Assembly (NCBI GenBank): GCA_016801885.1
Contig: CM028884.1
Span: forward strand, 22,554,864-22,618,863
Reading direction: 5' to 3'
Length of the DNA: 64,000 nt
Origin: Toxotes chatareus
Taxonomy: Eukaryota > Chordata > Actinopteri > Toxotidae
The notes beneath the pieces are model-generated. The model saw only the letters and a program-made list of their open reading frames with translations. It was not told the origin of the DNA and did no database searches. Both the position numbers and the translations under genes were made by a program. Shown here one piece after another: positions 10,484 to 23,700 of the stretch. Every line of letters starts with the position of its first letter. The first letter of the stretch is position 1.

Positions 10484-12935
10484 TATTAAAACAAGAAGGT
10501 GACAAACTCTTCCTAAAAAACAAGTTTTTAAGCCCATGAATCCAGAGTGAACGCCCGCTGCTGATGAGTTCAGCTCGTTCAGTCAAATCTTGACATCTTG
10601 AGTGTAAAGCCTCTGGACCCCATTAGACTTAAGTGCTGAACCCGTTTTTCCTCTCAGATTTACTGTACATTAATCATGAGCACACAATGATACAATGAAA
10701 GTGACCACTTTGTGTCAACACTGCATGTCCATCAAGAATTTGTTTTTAATAGCATCTTTTTCCTTCCTTCTTTCTTTTGCTTTCACACTCTCAGTAAAAG
10801 GTAAAAGGTGTGAAAAGTGATACAGGTTGCATGTAAACATACAAGAGGTTTTAACAGACGGATTGCAACACTTTGAATTCATTTGCAACATGTACTTTCT
10901 ATCTCTATCCACAAAAATAAAAACTACTTGGATGGTCCCTCTTTATGTCACTAATTTCTTTGTGTTTATATTTCAAAAAGCAGAGTGGTAGAATATCGAA
11001 AACATATTTCAGTTTGTAGTCACAGAACTGTTTTTGTAAAACAAGGCATGCATTTGGCTGTGACTAATATTTTTGACAACTGTAATGGCCGGGAGTGTCA
11101 GAGCAGCAGTAGCACCCCGTGACATACAGAGCTGCAGCAGATAGCAAGTATTAAAATCAGCTCATTCATTTTCATTTGTTCTGAATGAGAAGAGCTCAAA
11201 AAACAGAACAGCTGTTGTGTTGTTGTAAACGGTGAGTGTCCAGACCAACTTATACCAAAAGAAAACCACCTACTATCTCCAGGAGGTGCAGAGTTACAGT
11301 GTGTAAACACAATTCTTAAGATAGATTTATGTTTTTCTAAAGCTATGGAAGCATCTATTCACACATAAAGAGGTTTTTGAAGACACTCTAACCTGCTATA
11401 ACATAATTAAGTACAAAATGCACTCTGTTTCACATATGATTCTCATGAAATCTGCAAAAAAAACAAGAGAATACTACGTAGAATATTTCAGTTCTGAGGG
11501 TGGACACTCCACTGAGAAGACCTATGTTTCCTGGCTGATAGCCACCAGAGGTTTCAGTGGCCGTCATGTGTTTCACAATGACATGGAACGGTCGCTTGAC
11601 ATGCGTGCAAGGGGACATCCAGCCCTCTCACTTCTTATTCCTGATTCCTCATTTTCTCCGGACTCCACAAGATTCAACGATCAGACTGGGCTGTGCTTAT
11701 TATTAGACAAAGGTGAATCACAAGGCACACAGACGCGCGCATGCACATACACACACACACACACACAAGTGCACACTCACAAAAAGCCATTCACAGTGGA
11801 AAAGAACTTTTTCTACATGACACTTTAGAGTACAATTCCGCAACAGCATACCTAAGCTGCAGTATCAATCAGTTTTATAACATTGGACATGAACTTTTTT
11901 TGACTATCTTCATTCCCAAACCACAAACACGTACATTTACCCATGAACACCCATATAAGGCTTTGGGCCTCAATCCCACCAAACAAGTAAGTTCCTCTTT
12001 CTTATGTATTGCTCAAGTCAGACAAGGATGACTCAGTGCGGATATTAATCATGTTTTTTTTTTGTTATCTTCACATCTCACTCTGCTAAGTCTGCCTGTC
12101 AGAGTTAGCCAGTCTATTTTTAAAAATCTGAGAACTCAAACACTGGTCAGAACTATTAAATGTTAAAAGCAACGTCCCCATAAAACATACTTTCAGCTTG
12201 ACTCCAACACTGTGCTTTGACAGGAGACTGTACATCATAATATGTTAAGCCATTTTATGTAATTTATCATTACAGTGGCAAGCATAAATGAAAATGCAAA
12301 CCAATGCTATTCATTTTGCAACTCTGTCTAACTTGCATTAAACAGCTAGAGCTTCTGTTTTCAGAGTAGGTCCAAAATCAAATGGAGGGGGGGAGTATAG
12401 GTGGACAAGAAGGACTTCAGCTCAGGACAGACTGTTGAGTTATCTAGCCTATGTGCTTAGCTATAAGTGCAGAATACCTTTTAAAAGCAGACAATGCTGT
12501 GGCAGGGGGATAGAATGTAATTGCTGTGATAATCTAATGAGATTTTTTCTCTTGGCTGTTGTCAGGGCAAATTTATGCAGCTAACCCATGTCACATACAC
12601 CACCTGGTGGCTGGGTAGCTTATTGATTTAATTTACTGTACGGTTAGACCTTGGGTGCTCTGCTACTATATATATCACTGCCGTCAAGGGGTGCTGACAA
12701 CCTAGGAACCCAACCATGGGGGTGACCCTTACAAAGTGGGTACTGAAATGCCTGTTGTAAACACTGGCTGTCTGTATATTTAAAAATAGTATTTAAATGT
12801 ACTCATTTGGCAGAAAAATGGTACTAATAAAATGTATGATTTTACTGAATTGATGATACTGCTGGTGCTATGTGCAAACAGCATTTCACTATTGCAGCTG
12901 GCCGGGGTGGAGCCATACAGTTGGGTAGATGACAT

Positions 12936-13304
12936 CAATGGCTGCAAACCTGGGGGTTGTGCCCCCTCCAAAAGGTCACAGTCGAAAAATCTGAGGGGGC
13001 GTGTAATGATTGATGTGGCAGGAAAGAAGAAAAAAAAACAAAGTTCTGCTGCACAAATCTGCACTAAGTTTTTGGCCACTCTTTTTTGGCCAATCTTTCC
13101 TTCTTTTTTTTTTTTGACGTATTTGCTAATTTAACCTCTTTCAGCTTGAATCCGCTATCTAAATTAAACCATCTAAAAAGGTTAGAGGGGAAATGTGTTT
13201 TAGGTGGAACTTCAGACAACTCATACACATCTAAAACATGACCTGGAGCCCCAACTAGACACTGTTTTCTGTAAGGGGTCACAACCCAAAAAGGCAAACC
13301 ACTA
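12936..13304 (-). mobile_element. hAT-like nonautonomous element (same family as 16755-17087)
   Basis: The interior read in reverse (GAACTTTGTTTTTTT, then CCTCAGATTTTTCGACTGTGACC, then TTGGAGGG) aligns with the element at 16755-17087 in opposite orientation. Ends resemble degraded CAGTGGTTCCCAA-type termini with adjoining GTGACCCC. No coding capacity. Exact borders are uncertain by about 10 bases. Confidence 0.65.
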
Positions 13305-13400
13305 GTTTAATCTTTAATTGTGCAGTGTATTTTATAAACCTGTCCAAGTTTTTTCAATGTAAAACATTAACCTAAAAAGTAACAACAGCTATCTATCAAA

Positions 13401-13486
13401 TGTAGTGGAAGAAAAAGTACAATTGTACTATTTAAGTATTTAAGTACTGTACCTGACTAAATGTATGTAGTTACTTTCCACAACTG
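13401..13486. repeat. Short MITE fragment, GTGGAAG/AAGTACT family
   Basis: Begins TGTAGTGGAAGAAAAAGTAC and ends AGTTACTTTCCACAACTG, giving inverted ends. Interior AAGTATTTAAGTACTGTA matches the family at 16.6 kb. Confidence 0.6.
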
Positions 13487-13769
13487 AAAAAATCTCAAAA
13501 ATGTGAAGGGATAGCTAGAAAGCAGAGCTTGCCTCTAAAGCACCTCTTGTTTTAGGGTCTGTAGTTAGGGGTGTAGTTCTTTGCTACACGCTTGCCTGAT
13601 CTCTCTCATCTCCAGATATCTCCTGTGGCTTGTTGAGTTTATAAATAAACCCCATTTTCTCAATCTCAACTGATCCAGGGTTCCTGTTTATAACGACAAG
13701 AAAAAAAATGCTGTTTTGTAGGTAAATTTTATCTGGGGTGGCTTATATCAGGTAAAATGTACAAAAAAA

Positions 13770-13836
13770 TAATAATAATATATATATATATGTATATATG
13801 TGTGTGTGTGTGCACGTGCGTGCGTGTGTGTGTACA
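13770..13836. repeat. (AAT)n(TA)n(TG)n compound microsatellite
   Basis: AATAATAATATATATATATATG followed by TGTGTGTG and CGTGCGTG units; potentially Z-forming alternating purine-pyrimidine sequence. Confidence 0.9.
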
Positions 13837-14635
13837 TATAATATGTCTGTCTAACAAGGTAACACTGCCTTAGGTTTTCAACTACCCTCCTCCATCATAC
13901 TTAACTACAACATGGGAACAGCTTTTAGTTTGTACTGTATGTAAAAAAGTTGGTTGCCAGAGTGGTTCCCAGAACTCAGCTGGAGCATATATTTAAATCA
14001 GTTTGCTTCCTGTTAGTACAACGACAGTATATATTAGGAAGAGTAATTTGCGTGTAGGTTTCACTATCCACGATCCTTATGTTCCCTAACACAGCCTACA
14101 ATAATACACAGACGTTGCACAAACACCAATGTCGTCTAATGGGGCCCTTCAGAACAACACTGATGGTATGCCCCTCTTTTTATTGGCTGTTATTTATCTG
14201 TGATTAATGTTGAGGCTTTTTTCTTTTTATGGTACAGTTGAATACTCTTGTGACTTAGGCCACTTTCCATATGGTGTTTTGCAGTTGCATGTTGATTTTA
14301 TGTTAGGTTAGCGTATATATCATATCAGTATATCAAATATCTCAAATCTGTTTAGAGGAGGTCTGTAACAAACTGATATAGAAAGGTCTGGCAACCTAGA
14401 TTAGGCACTGACAGCCCCCCAGCTGACAGCGTGTTGACAAAGTTGGACCCTTGTCCCTTGAGTGCTGTGCTCCTGCAAGGTGGCTGTAAGGTAGTGGAAC
14501 CCAAACTGCCCAAATGAGAAACCCTATGATCTGATGTGGATATGACATCAAAGGAAATTAGCAGACCTTAGATAGCTTCTACAACATCGTACACTATTGT
14601 AAGTAAGCGACTGTGACAGAGAGCTACAGTTAAGT

Positions 14636-14880
14636 TCATACTTTATTGATCCCTCCTGGGGAAATTACTCTCTGCATTTTACCCACACAAAGTGAACAAA
14701 ACACACACACAAGCATGCTGCATGGTAGACTGGTGCCTTGCTCAGGGGCACCACCGGCCATGGTCGCAGAGGCGGCGGGGGGGTGAGGGGGGCGTCTCCT
14801 TCACCACCACCCATATCCATTGTGCTTGGTCGAGGAATCGTACCGGTGACCTGCCGATCTCCGGGCAGAGGGTCGGTATA
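14636..14880 (+). repeat. Dispersed teleost-type repeat (TTTATTGATCCC...GGGGAAATT)
   Basis: Contains CTTTATTGATCCCTCCTGGGGAAATTA, GTGAACAAAACACACAC, GTGCCTTGCTCAGGGGCAC and a terminal GAATCGTACCGGTGACCTGC segment, a combination I know from many fish genomes. The superfamily is not assigned. Confidence 0.6.
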
Positions 14881-14990
14881 TTTTTATTTCAACTGTAACT
14901 ATCTTACTGTGATATGTTTAGATAAGATTAGATTGAACCTAAATAATCTAAAAGGATTTTTTTCCTTTTTTTCAAAGATACTCAAAAAAT

Positions 14991-14991
<1 letters not shown>

Positions 14992-15042
<51 letters not shown>
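14992..15042. repeat. (CA)n microsatellite
   Basis: About 25 uninterrupted CA units, followed by TATG. Confidence 0.98.
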
Positions 15043-15046
<4 letters not shown>

Positions 15047-15798
15047 GTTGTTGTACAAACAATCCAAAACCCAAAGATTATTCAGCTTATGTTCATTTAA
15101 GACAAAGACAAGCAGCACAGCCAGTGGATCTTCGACACTTTTGCTTGTAGAATGATTAAAATGATGCAACACTTAACAAAGTGGCTGCAGAATTTTCTGT
15201 TGATCGTCTTATCAATGAATCCACAAGTCACTCTACCTGGAACTGTTATGAACTAGGAAATTATTTTTTAAAAAGAAAAAAAAACTGTACATAAAGGCAT
15301 CTACTGTATGTCACAACATAGCAATATTACTATGACAAAACATTCAGACGGGTGCAGCAGCTTTAGTATGTTACAGATTACAAGCACAAATGTATGGAGC
15401 ACAAATGATATAATCAAATTTCCCAAGATGTAACAATAACATCAAGAACTACCTTGATGCTTCTATGTCCAATTTAGGGACAGAATAATTGAAACACCAC
15501 ATCTTCTTTGGGGAGGACTGTGGTGAATCCTGCTGTGAGTTATCTAAATGTGAACGTTAACCACTTTAATAATCGCCCGCTTATGTATAAGCATGGCGGA
15601 TTTGATCATAGGTTTGACTAACTCCACTTTTTAACCATCCCGTTTTACTTAAATATGGGATAAATCTCCTCAGATCAGGCCTGCTCCTTGCTTTGGAGAG
15701 TTTCTGAGTCCCTGGGGCATAAAATAAAGTAACTTCCTGAAATCGTATTCGGGGCGGGATCCTAACCCTCGTCTCCTGTTTATATTTTTTTTCCTCCA

Positions 15799-15982
15799 GG
15801 ATCCTGATACGTGGCTGTTTTGGGAAAGCCGCGTTGACCGACAGTCACTTGTGTGCTGCAGCTAGCGGATCCCTGCCCTCAGCAGCTGGGAGCGTGGAGA
15901 ATCTCAGCGGCGCAAGCCAGCCTTCATCAAGCCGGCCTGGATGGCAGGGACACACTGGTGCAAAGACTGTCGAAACCACAAG
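15799..15982 (+). other. slc39a13: slc39a13 noncoding first exon (5' UTR)
   Basis: A CpG-containing, GC-richer segment ends in CACAAG|GTATTT, a usable donor, 1.4 kb before the first coding exon. Its short ORFs are not in phase with ZIP13. The left border is approximate because no transcription start or TATA box is evident; upstream 15540-15800 would be the promoter. Inference from position, composition and donor. Confidence 0.5.
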
Positions 15983-16585
15983 GTATTTTAACCATAAAAC
16001 GCCACGTTCATGTCGTAACTTACACGGTTTTCTGGCCCGTAACATTAGCACCAACTTACTCAAACTGATGCTAGTTCTAGCAGTGTGTAATCGTCAGTGT
16101 TAATCTGCAGCGTCTGCGTGTGTGTTGAAGCTAATCTGCCCCGGCTAACGTTAGCCTGCTAACTTTTATCCACAGACGTGAGAGTTAGCTAGTTCAGCAT
16201 GTCTTTGCCAAAAGCACGGTTTTCGGTGTGACCTTAATTTACCGTGTTGTCTGTCAGTTTTTGTCACCGCGACGTTTTGATTTTTTCCTGTGTACTTTAT
16301 ACCGCAATTGTCTGGAACTGTTGTGAGTTAACTGGTGCCTCATCTGGTCAACTGTGCCCTGCTAACTCCCACACAGGAGCCTGACGAGCAGCAGTATGTG
16401 AAGATGCTTCAGAGCTTTAATAAATATCTGTTGCCGCCTTTCTGCAAGAGATAAGTGATAAGAGATAAGAGTAATCAGTTGCAGGAAGGTTAAAGCCACT
16501 GTAACTTTTAACTATGCTTGGGCAGCTGCCAAAAAAAAGCACTGCTGGAGGGTGGTATTTTTTAGGTTGTCTTTCGCTGGCACTG

Positions 16586-17365
16586 GTGGTGTAAAGTAAC
16601 TAAGTACATTTACTCAAGTACTGTACCCAAGAACAGTTTTGGATAATAATCTAATATAGTAACTAATAATTGTTAGTTGCTGTTCTAATCTAATGCTCAG
16701 GGACTGTTTTGTCTTTCAGTACTTCCAGTTTATGCTACTTTAAACCAGTTAAACCAGTGATTTCCAAACTTTTTGACTTGTGACCCTTCACAAAGTAGTC
16801 CTGTTGTCACATTTCAGATGTCAAGGAGATGTTAGCAGGTCCATCAAGGGCAATTTCTCCTCTAAACTTCTCACATAGTTTCATTTAAATATCTGAGGCT
16901 CAAAAAGGTAAAATGGTAATGTTGCACAAAACAAAGTAAAAATTAAGTCACATGCCCAAATAAGAACAGAAATGTGCGTGGCTGAGCTTTGTTTTTTTCC
17001 TCTTTTTCCCGTTAACCATGTCACAACTCCTCAGATTTATTTTATGACCCTTTGGAGGACCCCTCACCCCTAGGTTGGGAACTAATGAACTAAACTAGCT
17101 AACCGAGTAATTAGAACTATCTAGCTGTTAACTAGCGACTACAACAGTAAACTTCTGCTCACACACTGATACATCAGTATTAAAGAAGTAATGATTATGA
17201 TCATTTACGAGATGAAACAAGTGCTTTCACTTTGATATTTAAGTACATTTGGCTGATGATACTTCTGTACTTTAACGTAAATAGAATTTTTCATGCAGGA
17301 CTAGTAATGCAGTATTTTTGCACTGATACTTAAGTTAAAGATCCGTCTACTTCTTTCAACAATTT
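16586..17365. mobile_element. GTGGTG/AAGTAACTAAGTAC-family MITE split by a second insertion
   Basis: The left part starts TGGTGGTGTAAAGTAACTAAGTACATTTACTC. The right part (about 17225-17365) has TTTAAGTACATTTGGCTGATG and CTTCTGTACTTTAACGTAAATAG. The halves are separated by the hAT-like element 16755-17087, so this is a nested insertion in slc39a13 intron 1. The same family occurs at 5.8, 13.4, 54.2 and 63.4 kb. Confidence 0.6.
16755..17087 (+). mobile_element. hAT-like nonautonomous element nested in an older MITE
   Basis: Left terminus CAGTGATTTCCAAACTT and right terminus (inverse) CATTAGTTCCCAACCTA are imperfect inverted repeats of the CAGTGGTTCCCAA type typical of hAT elements. Flanks AGTTAAAC (16747-16754) and AACTAAAC (17088-17095) agree at 6 of 8 positions, fitting an aged 8-bp target duplication. 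It is 333 bp long and noncoding. Confidence 0.7.
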
Positions 17366-17453
17366 GTATTTGGTTTGAGTTTAACAATCTGTCTGAAACT
17401 GTGCTCCTCTTACAGCATTACTGGTTGCAAGTGCTCTTTGGACCGTGGGACGG

Positions 17454-20400
17454 ATGAAAGGTGGAAGCTGTTGGAGGCCCAGCTGGGCTGTAGCTGCTCT
17501 CTTCATCCCAGTTACTCTGCTGATGCTGACCTCGAGAGGGGCATTAAGCAGCCAGAAGATGACACAAACAACTATGGCTCATGCAACTGCCACAGCTGCA
17601 GGACCAGGCCCCAGCCTGACAGATAACCTCGCAGGCCTCCAGGCAGTAGCAGACTTCTTAGCCAACGAACACGCTCATGTTTGGCTCCTGTCCCTGGTGG
17701 GCTCTGTTGCTGTAGGCCTCAGCGGGATTTTTCCCCTGCTTGTCATTCCTATTGAGGCCGGAGCAGCCCTCAAAACAGAAGGTAAGAAATGACAATATGT
17801 AACCTAAATATGCTTTTGAATTACTTTGTAAGGCACAATACTATACCATCACAATATTTCACTTACGACAATAATGATAACACAATAGACTATTCTGTCC
17901 TATGCAGTATTTTGCAATACAGCCATCAAGAATACATGAAGATATCTGTGTGAGAAAGGATGTCTGTTAGACAGTAATATAATTTTTCAAAAAGCAGGAA
18001 TCAGTCATGTACTATATTTCTGTACTGCATTATGAAGAGCAAGCCATAGTAATAATAGGACTATTTTTCATTTCAGAATTAAAAATAGAGTATCTTTAAT
18101 CCATACACATCAGCGTGAACACAGATGGTACAATCTAAATGTTAAACAGCCCGAAGTGTTGAAAGCAGCAGAGTTTAGAGTTCAAACTCCTGCAGTAAAA
18201 GAAGGAAATGTCTCCCAGCAGAGTGTATTGCATTCCTGGTTCATACTTTATGCATTACGGGAGCTGCAAACAGCCCATCCGTCTGCTCTCGCATCCACAA
18301 TTCTCACACTTCTCACAACTATAAATAAAAACTCTGTAGTAAAGCTCTGTAGTAAATCTCAGCTCTCCACACCCCCCTAACAAGAAGAAACAACCCCAGT
18401 GGGTTCAACAAGTTGCACTGCCAGGGTCTTTGTCAGCCATTCCTAGACCAGCCACACCGTCTTCATGGCTTACTCTTGTAGATGGTTCGTGAAGTCAGTG
18501 GTGACTTGGTATGTTGTTTGCCATGTCCGTGATCTTCATTCAGGTTGTTAACCTGATAACGTCATTGAAATCCATTTATGTTCTGAGTGCCTGTACCCTA
18601 TTGCATCTGCTCTTTGCTGCTGTAACAGTTTAATTTCCCCATTGTGGGACTAATAAAGGTTTATCTTATCTTAAGTGAGACATTTCACTCAAAACCAGAC
18701 ATGTGAACCTCATAGAGATCCTGGAGGAGGAAGGTAACCATGAATGTCTGTACATAATTTAGTGCCAGTCGGTGTGACAGGTGTTGGGATACTGGAGATG
18801 TGAATACATTGGTGGTGCTAGATAAAAAGTCAGAGGATTACCAAAGTTAGGAGGATTCCCTCAGCAACCAAGGCTAAGTTACTGTAGGTCAGCCTGAGGC
18901 CTGCGGCCTCCAGAGTGGCCCCACCCACAGGAACGTGGCATTCCAGATGTATTTTAGGCCTTGGGTTTTCAAGTGCAGTCCTGACCGGAGGTTAGTCATT
19001 GCCAGGGGAACTCCTCAAGAATAAGAAAACTGCTGTGCAAAGTGTGAAGACTCACAGTATATATTAGTAGCCTGAGCTAGAGACACGTTTGTGAATTTCT
19101 GTGAACCATGTTTTATTTGTTAAGAAATTATAAATTAAAATGGGAAAGGTTCCATTAAAAAAAAAAGAAAAATAAATGAACAGTTCTTTTGCCTCGTTTC
19201 TTCACCCCTCCCTTGTGTTTTCTCAGCTGGTTGCCAGAAACTGAAACAGCTCTTGAGCTTTGCTATTGGTGGTCTCCTTGGCGATGTGTTTCTTCACCTC
19301 CTTCCTGAGGCGTGGGCGCTCTCTGGCTCCCCAGGTTGGTTCTCCTTTTATCAGTGTCATGACCACCTTTGTTTCTGAAGTTTTTTTTTTTTTTTTGACC
19401 CATTCTTCCCACTGAAAAAGAAGAATTGGATAGTTTTAGCAGAATAGCTAATGATATGTTTGCTATGAAAATATACTATTTATTATACTATTCCTACCAC
19501 ATTTCCTTCCTTAGAAAATTAAGTATTGTTATAGTTATTAGAGACAGTGTTGTTTGTAGAAATACCATTCACATATGTAAATGCCGGTAGAATTCTACAA
19601 CTCAGTTGTCATTTACTGTATTTGTGTACTGAGTCTTATATACAGTGTCTCTGCTACCTGCCCCCAGCTGGTAAACAAAACCACTATGTGACCCAGGGCC
19701 TGTGGGTAATCATTGGCCTGTTGGCTTTCCTACTCCTGGAGAAGATGTTTCCAGACCAAGACAGCCACGAGGACCCCATTTCAGACTCAGACCTGAATTT
19801 TAACTCTTCCGTAAGTATTTCATCTGTAGTAGTATGTTTTAGGAAAATATGCTCACTTTTGTCCTTAGGATCTCTCTGCTCACAGACATGTCAGTACAAG
19901 TCTTCTCATAGCCTTCACATTCACTTCTGTGCTTACTACAGACCATGGCACAGTACATAACCCCTCATAAAACCACAGGATTTTGTATAGATTAAACAAA
20001 TGAGATTTTAACATATTCATTTATGAGCTTTAGAAGTGCTGGTAAGCAGAATTCATTACTTTCAGACTCACTTAACTGTACCCCCCACCCTCATTTCTAA
20101 GCTAAGCTTAGCTAACCAGCTGTTGGCTCTCAACATATTTACCATACAGACATGTGAGTGGTATCAGTCTTCTCATCCAGTGCTCAGAAGAAGGAAAAAG
20201 CACCCAATCCAAAATGTCAAACTATTTCTTTTACAATCCCCTGGCTATAAATAAATGTGAAGTGGATGTTTATTAATGTGCAGCCTCAACCATATAAGAT
20301 ATTGTGTTGACTGTGTATGGAGGTGAAACAGATGCTCATGTCACTTATTATTTAATTTGGGTTTTAACTAGTATCAAAATGAGATGCTTGTCCCAATAAG

Positions 20401-20654
20401 TGTTTAACACGTCGCTTCTTTGTAGGCTGTGGATGTCTGGTTGCAGTATTCTTCTAAAAATGGCCTCATCCTCCCTCCTGTCTTTTGTAATGCTAGTGAG
20501 GGAGAAGATTGGAATCCACGGCTCAGCTCCTCTACCAGTGTCTATTTATAGTGCTGGGGTGAAGCGGCTGCTTTAGCCATTTCAGTGTCCACAGGAGAGC
20601 ACTCAGCTTATAGACAGAGGCAACAATAGACGGGGACAGGGTGTGACGGTGTGT

Positions 20655-20730
<76 letters not shown>

Positions 20731-23700
20731 GTAAAAGACAGAGAGGGAGGTTTTAAGTATTTTCTCTCAAAATATGGTGTGTTTTGGCTACACATACCAA
20801 AAGATACAAGGACAGTAACAAACTTAACTTACAAACTTAAGTGATGGATACATCATGTGTGTGTGGAGAGCTACAGTGGCTTAGTCCTCATCAAGCAAAA
20901 CCAGCAAGGTGTTATGCAATGTTGGTTTAGCCCCAATCTGTTTTGCTGCAGGAGGAGATAGATAGCCCTGAAAATTCATCACACTTTATTACTTCCTCAT
21001 GCTTCAATCATAGACATGGAGCAAACATTTCCTTGCTATGGACAGAAGACACTAGGCTATTTTCCTCTTGCTTGATTTGGCTATCAGTTGAAATGGCAAC
21101 GTAAGTGGTTTCTGAATGAGGGAACAGGGAAGTTGGCTGTTCTCGGAAAACCGAGACTATAGCCTGAGATGAATCTGTCTCCTCTGATATATTTAAAATA
21201 TCAACTTGTTGAACAGTGTTAGAATTTAAGGGTCATCTGTCTGAAAAATCAAAAAATAAAAAGCAGAAGTACAAATGACTGCTTATACTGCATATGTAAG
21301 ATGCTAATAATTATTTTTTTCAACAGCTGTTCTGCTGCTAGTGGGTGAACCCTGTGACACGCAGTGGGAGCTACAATAAAATGCCTGTTTATTGCACTTT
21401 GGAATTGATGCTACCATTAACTTTCAAGTTTTGATGGTCAAGGTGAATGAAATGTTAAAGTTAATGGCCTATCACTGATGGTAGACCCAGATGGTTAATA
21501 GGAACACAAAGATTATTTATTTAAAAGAAATCTTTGAAAATGTATTTAAAAAGAGGGTTCATGTGGAGACAATGTGTTCATTTTAGCCTTGTTTTTCTTC
21601 CTTTTATCTCCACAGACACAGTCTAATTCAGTTTTCAGCGAAAAGGCCGTGGCATCACTCCGAAATGGGCACCATGTTGAGTCATGGAAATCCTCCAAGC
21701 AGCAGAGTCTGCAGGAAAGATCAGAGAAAATCAAGGTAATGCTGACAACCAAGACATTTCCCACTTAACAAAAAAGAGAGAAAATGATTTTTAAAAAATA
21801 AAGAGAGACGCCACAGGGCTTAAACTGTTGATACGGGTTGTTTATGTAGGAGATGGATTCCTCAGTCCTCCCAACTGAGGCCTGTTGTTTGTCATAACCA
21901 GCAACTTAGTTGGCTCAAACACAACTTACTGGCTTTAAATAGTGCACCCAGCTCCTAACACAACAGTGCTTTTTATTAGCGAAGGACTTTAAATTGGGTT
22001 TGTTAAAAGTGGTTGGGTTATTTGTGAAGTCAGAGGTTCTTAGGACGTGTAATTCTCCATGTAAAGGGACAAAAGAAATTTAACTTGTCAGTTGAGGTCA
22101 ACTAAGACAAGGGCACACTGGAATACTCCTCTTGCCTCGCTATCAGTCTTATCAGAGACCAACCTGACGGTTATTCTTTTAAGTGAGACTTGCACAAAAG
22201 AACAACAACAAAAAATAAACAAGAAAACACATTGGAGAAAATATCCTGGAATACCTGCCCATCCGCTCCAGCCATTTTACACCTCCTTATTCTGTTCAGC
22301 ATTGCATTGGTCTGCGGCTTGTCCCAGCACATACTAGGTTAGAGGAGAGGTGGGGTACACCTAACATAATCTGCCAGTATATCAAAGGGATAACAACAAA
22401 CAGCAAAACTGTCTCAGAAATCCATCGTACATTACCAGCAGCTGCTGGTTGTGCGTCTTTGTTTTCTACCACACTGGACTCAGATTCCAGGTTTCCTTAG
22501 AGGAGCAGATCATTTACAGCCCCATTTTTAATGGGGTCAGACTACAAAGCTGAAAGTAACTTTAGCTAACATCACAAGACTTGCTCAGTATTTAACATCA
22601 CAACCTACACAAGCGTACAGTGTGGATATCAAAGTACAACTCCTCAAATTCAACCAGCATTATTGTGACTGATAAACAATTACATTCCTGTTGAGCAGGG
22701 TTTTCTTAGTTGTGAAGTGTAATGTGAGTAACAGTGACATTATGTTTTGTGTGTCTCAGACAAGTGGTTACCTAAACCTGCTGGCTAACTGCATTGACAA
22801 CTTCACTCATGGGCTGGCAGTAGCAGGGAGCTTCCTGGTTAGCAAAAAGGTAAGAAGCTGCGATAACCTCAACACTAAGGTTAAAATTAGTGTCAATAAA
22901 TATTACAATAACGTTTTGACAGTCTCAGAAGGCAGCATATCTAATTCATGTTTAGTTATTTCATGCAGTTAGTCCTTGAGTCAGAAGTTCAGACTGTAAA
23001 TTCCACAGTGAATAAAACATCTTTTGAGTTCAACTTGCTTTAAAAACAAGTGAGGGCATTGTTTTAAAACAGAGATAGTGTTACTGTAGTCATGGATCTG
23101 GTTCTTCAGTTATCAGCCATGTTTAAGTTGTGTTTTGTTCTGAAAATGTTTACATTTCTAATCTCACAGGTTTGGCAAATTAGTCATGCAAGAATGTGAT
23201 GACATTCACACTTAGTCCTCACCATGCATATCGATTAGAACTCCCGGGGTTGCAGGCCAAATCAGCACACGACGATCATGAACTGACAGTCACTGCTAAT
23301 AAATATAGTGCACAAACTGACACTAGTCTTGCTCTTGTCAACATATAGGATAGTGAGGATATGCGAAACATAGAACTTCAAGTTGCACTTCAAATATACT
23401 CAATTTATGATGACAGAGAAATGTTATTATATAGGCAGATGTCATGTCATGTCATCATCTGCCGCTTATCTGGGTCCAGGCCCAGGTCGAGGGGGCAGCC
23501 CGCCCAATTCACAATGCACCGAAGGCCTATGGCACCTCCATGGGAGGTGGTGCCACCCAAAGTGGGATTCAAACCCACGACCCTGAGAGGTTGAGTCTCA
23601 TGCTCTACCAGCTGAGCTAACCAGGCGGCTATATAGGCAAATATCAATATGTATTTCGCTCAGCTGGCTAGGGAAACCTCGAGTCCTGCCCCCTAACAAA

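Larger units (their letters stand above)
3300..15790. other. spi1-slc39a13 intergenic interval
   Basis: About 12.5 kb of mostly AT-rich sequence between two divergent genes. It contains a 185-bp CA-rich array (4.25 kb), MITE copies (5.8, 8.24-8.59, 12.9-13.3, 13.4 kb), a teleost-type dispersed repeat (14.64-14.88 kb), further microsatellites, and a GC-richer non-repetitive island at 9.3-9.56 kb. Three exon-like minus-strand segments (6603-6728, 7014-7096, 9009-9113) are listed separately. No complete gene could be assembled here. Confidence 0.7.

Noticed and set aside
10356..10586. Minus-strand ORF with a poly-Glu run
   Set aside because: The run comes from a (CTT)n microsatellite; no splice or domain support.
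23555..23626. Functional tRNA-Leu gene
   Set aside because: The acceptor stem is mostly wobble pairs, and the sequence is the head of a SINE with target duplications; no tRNA terminator follows.
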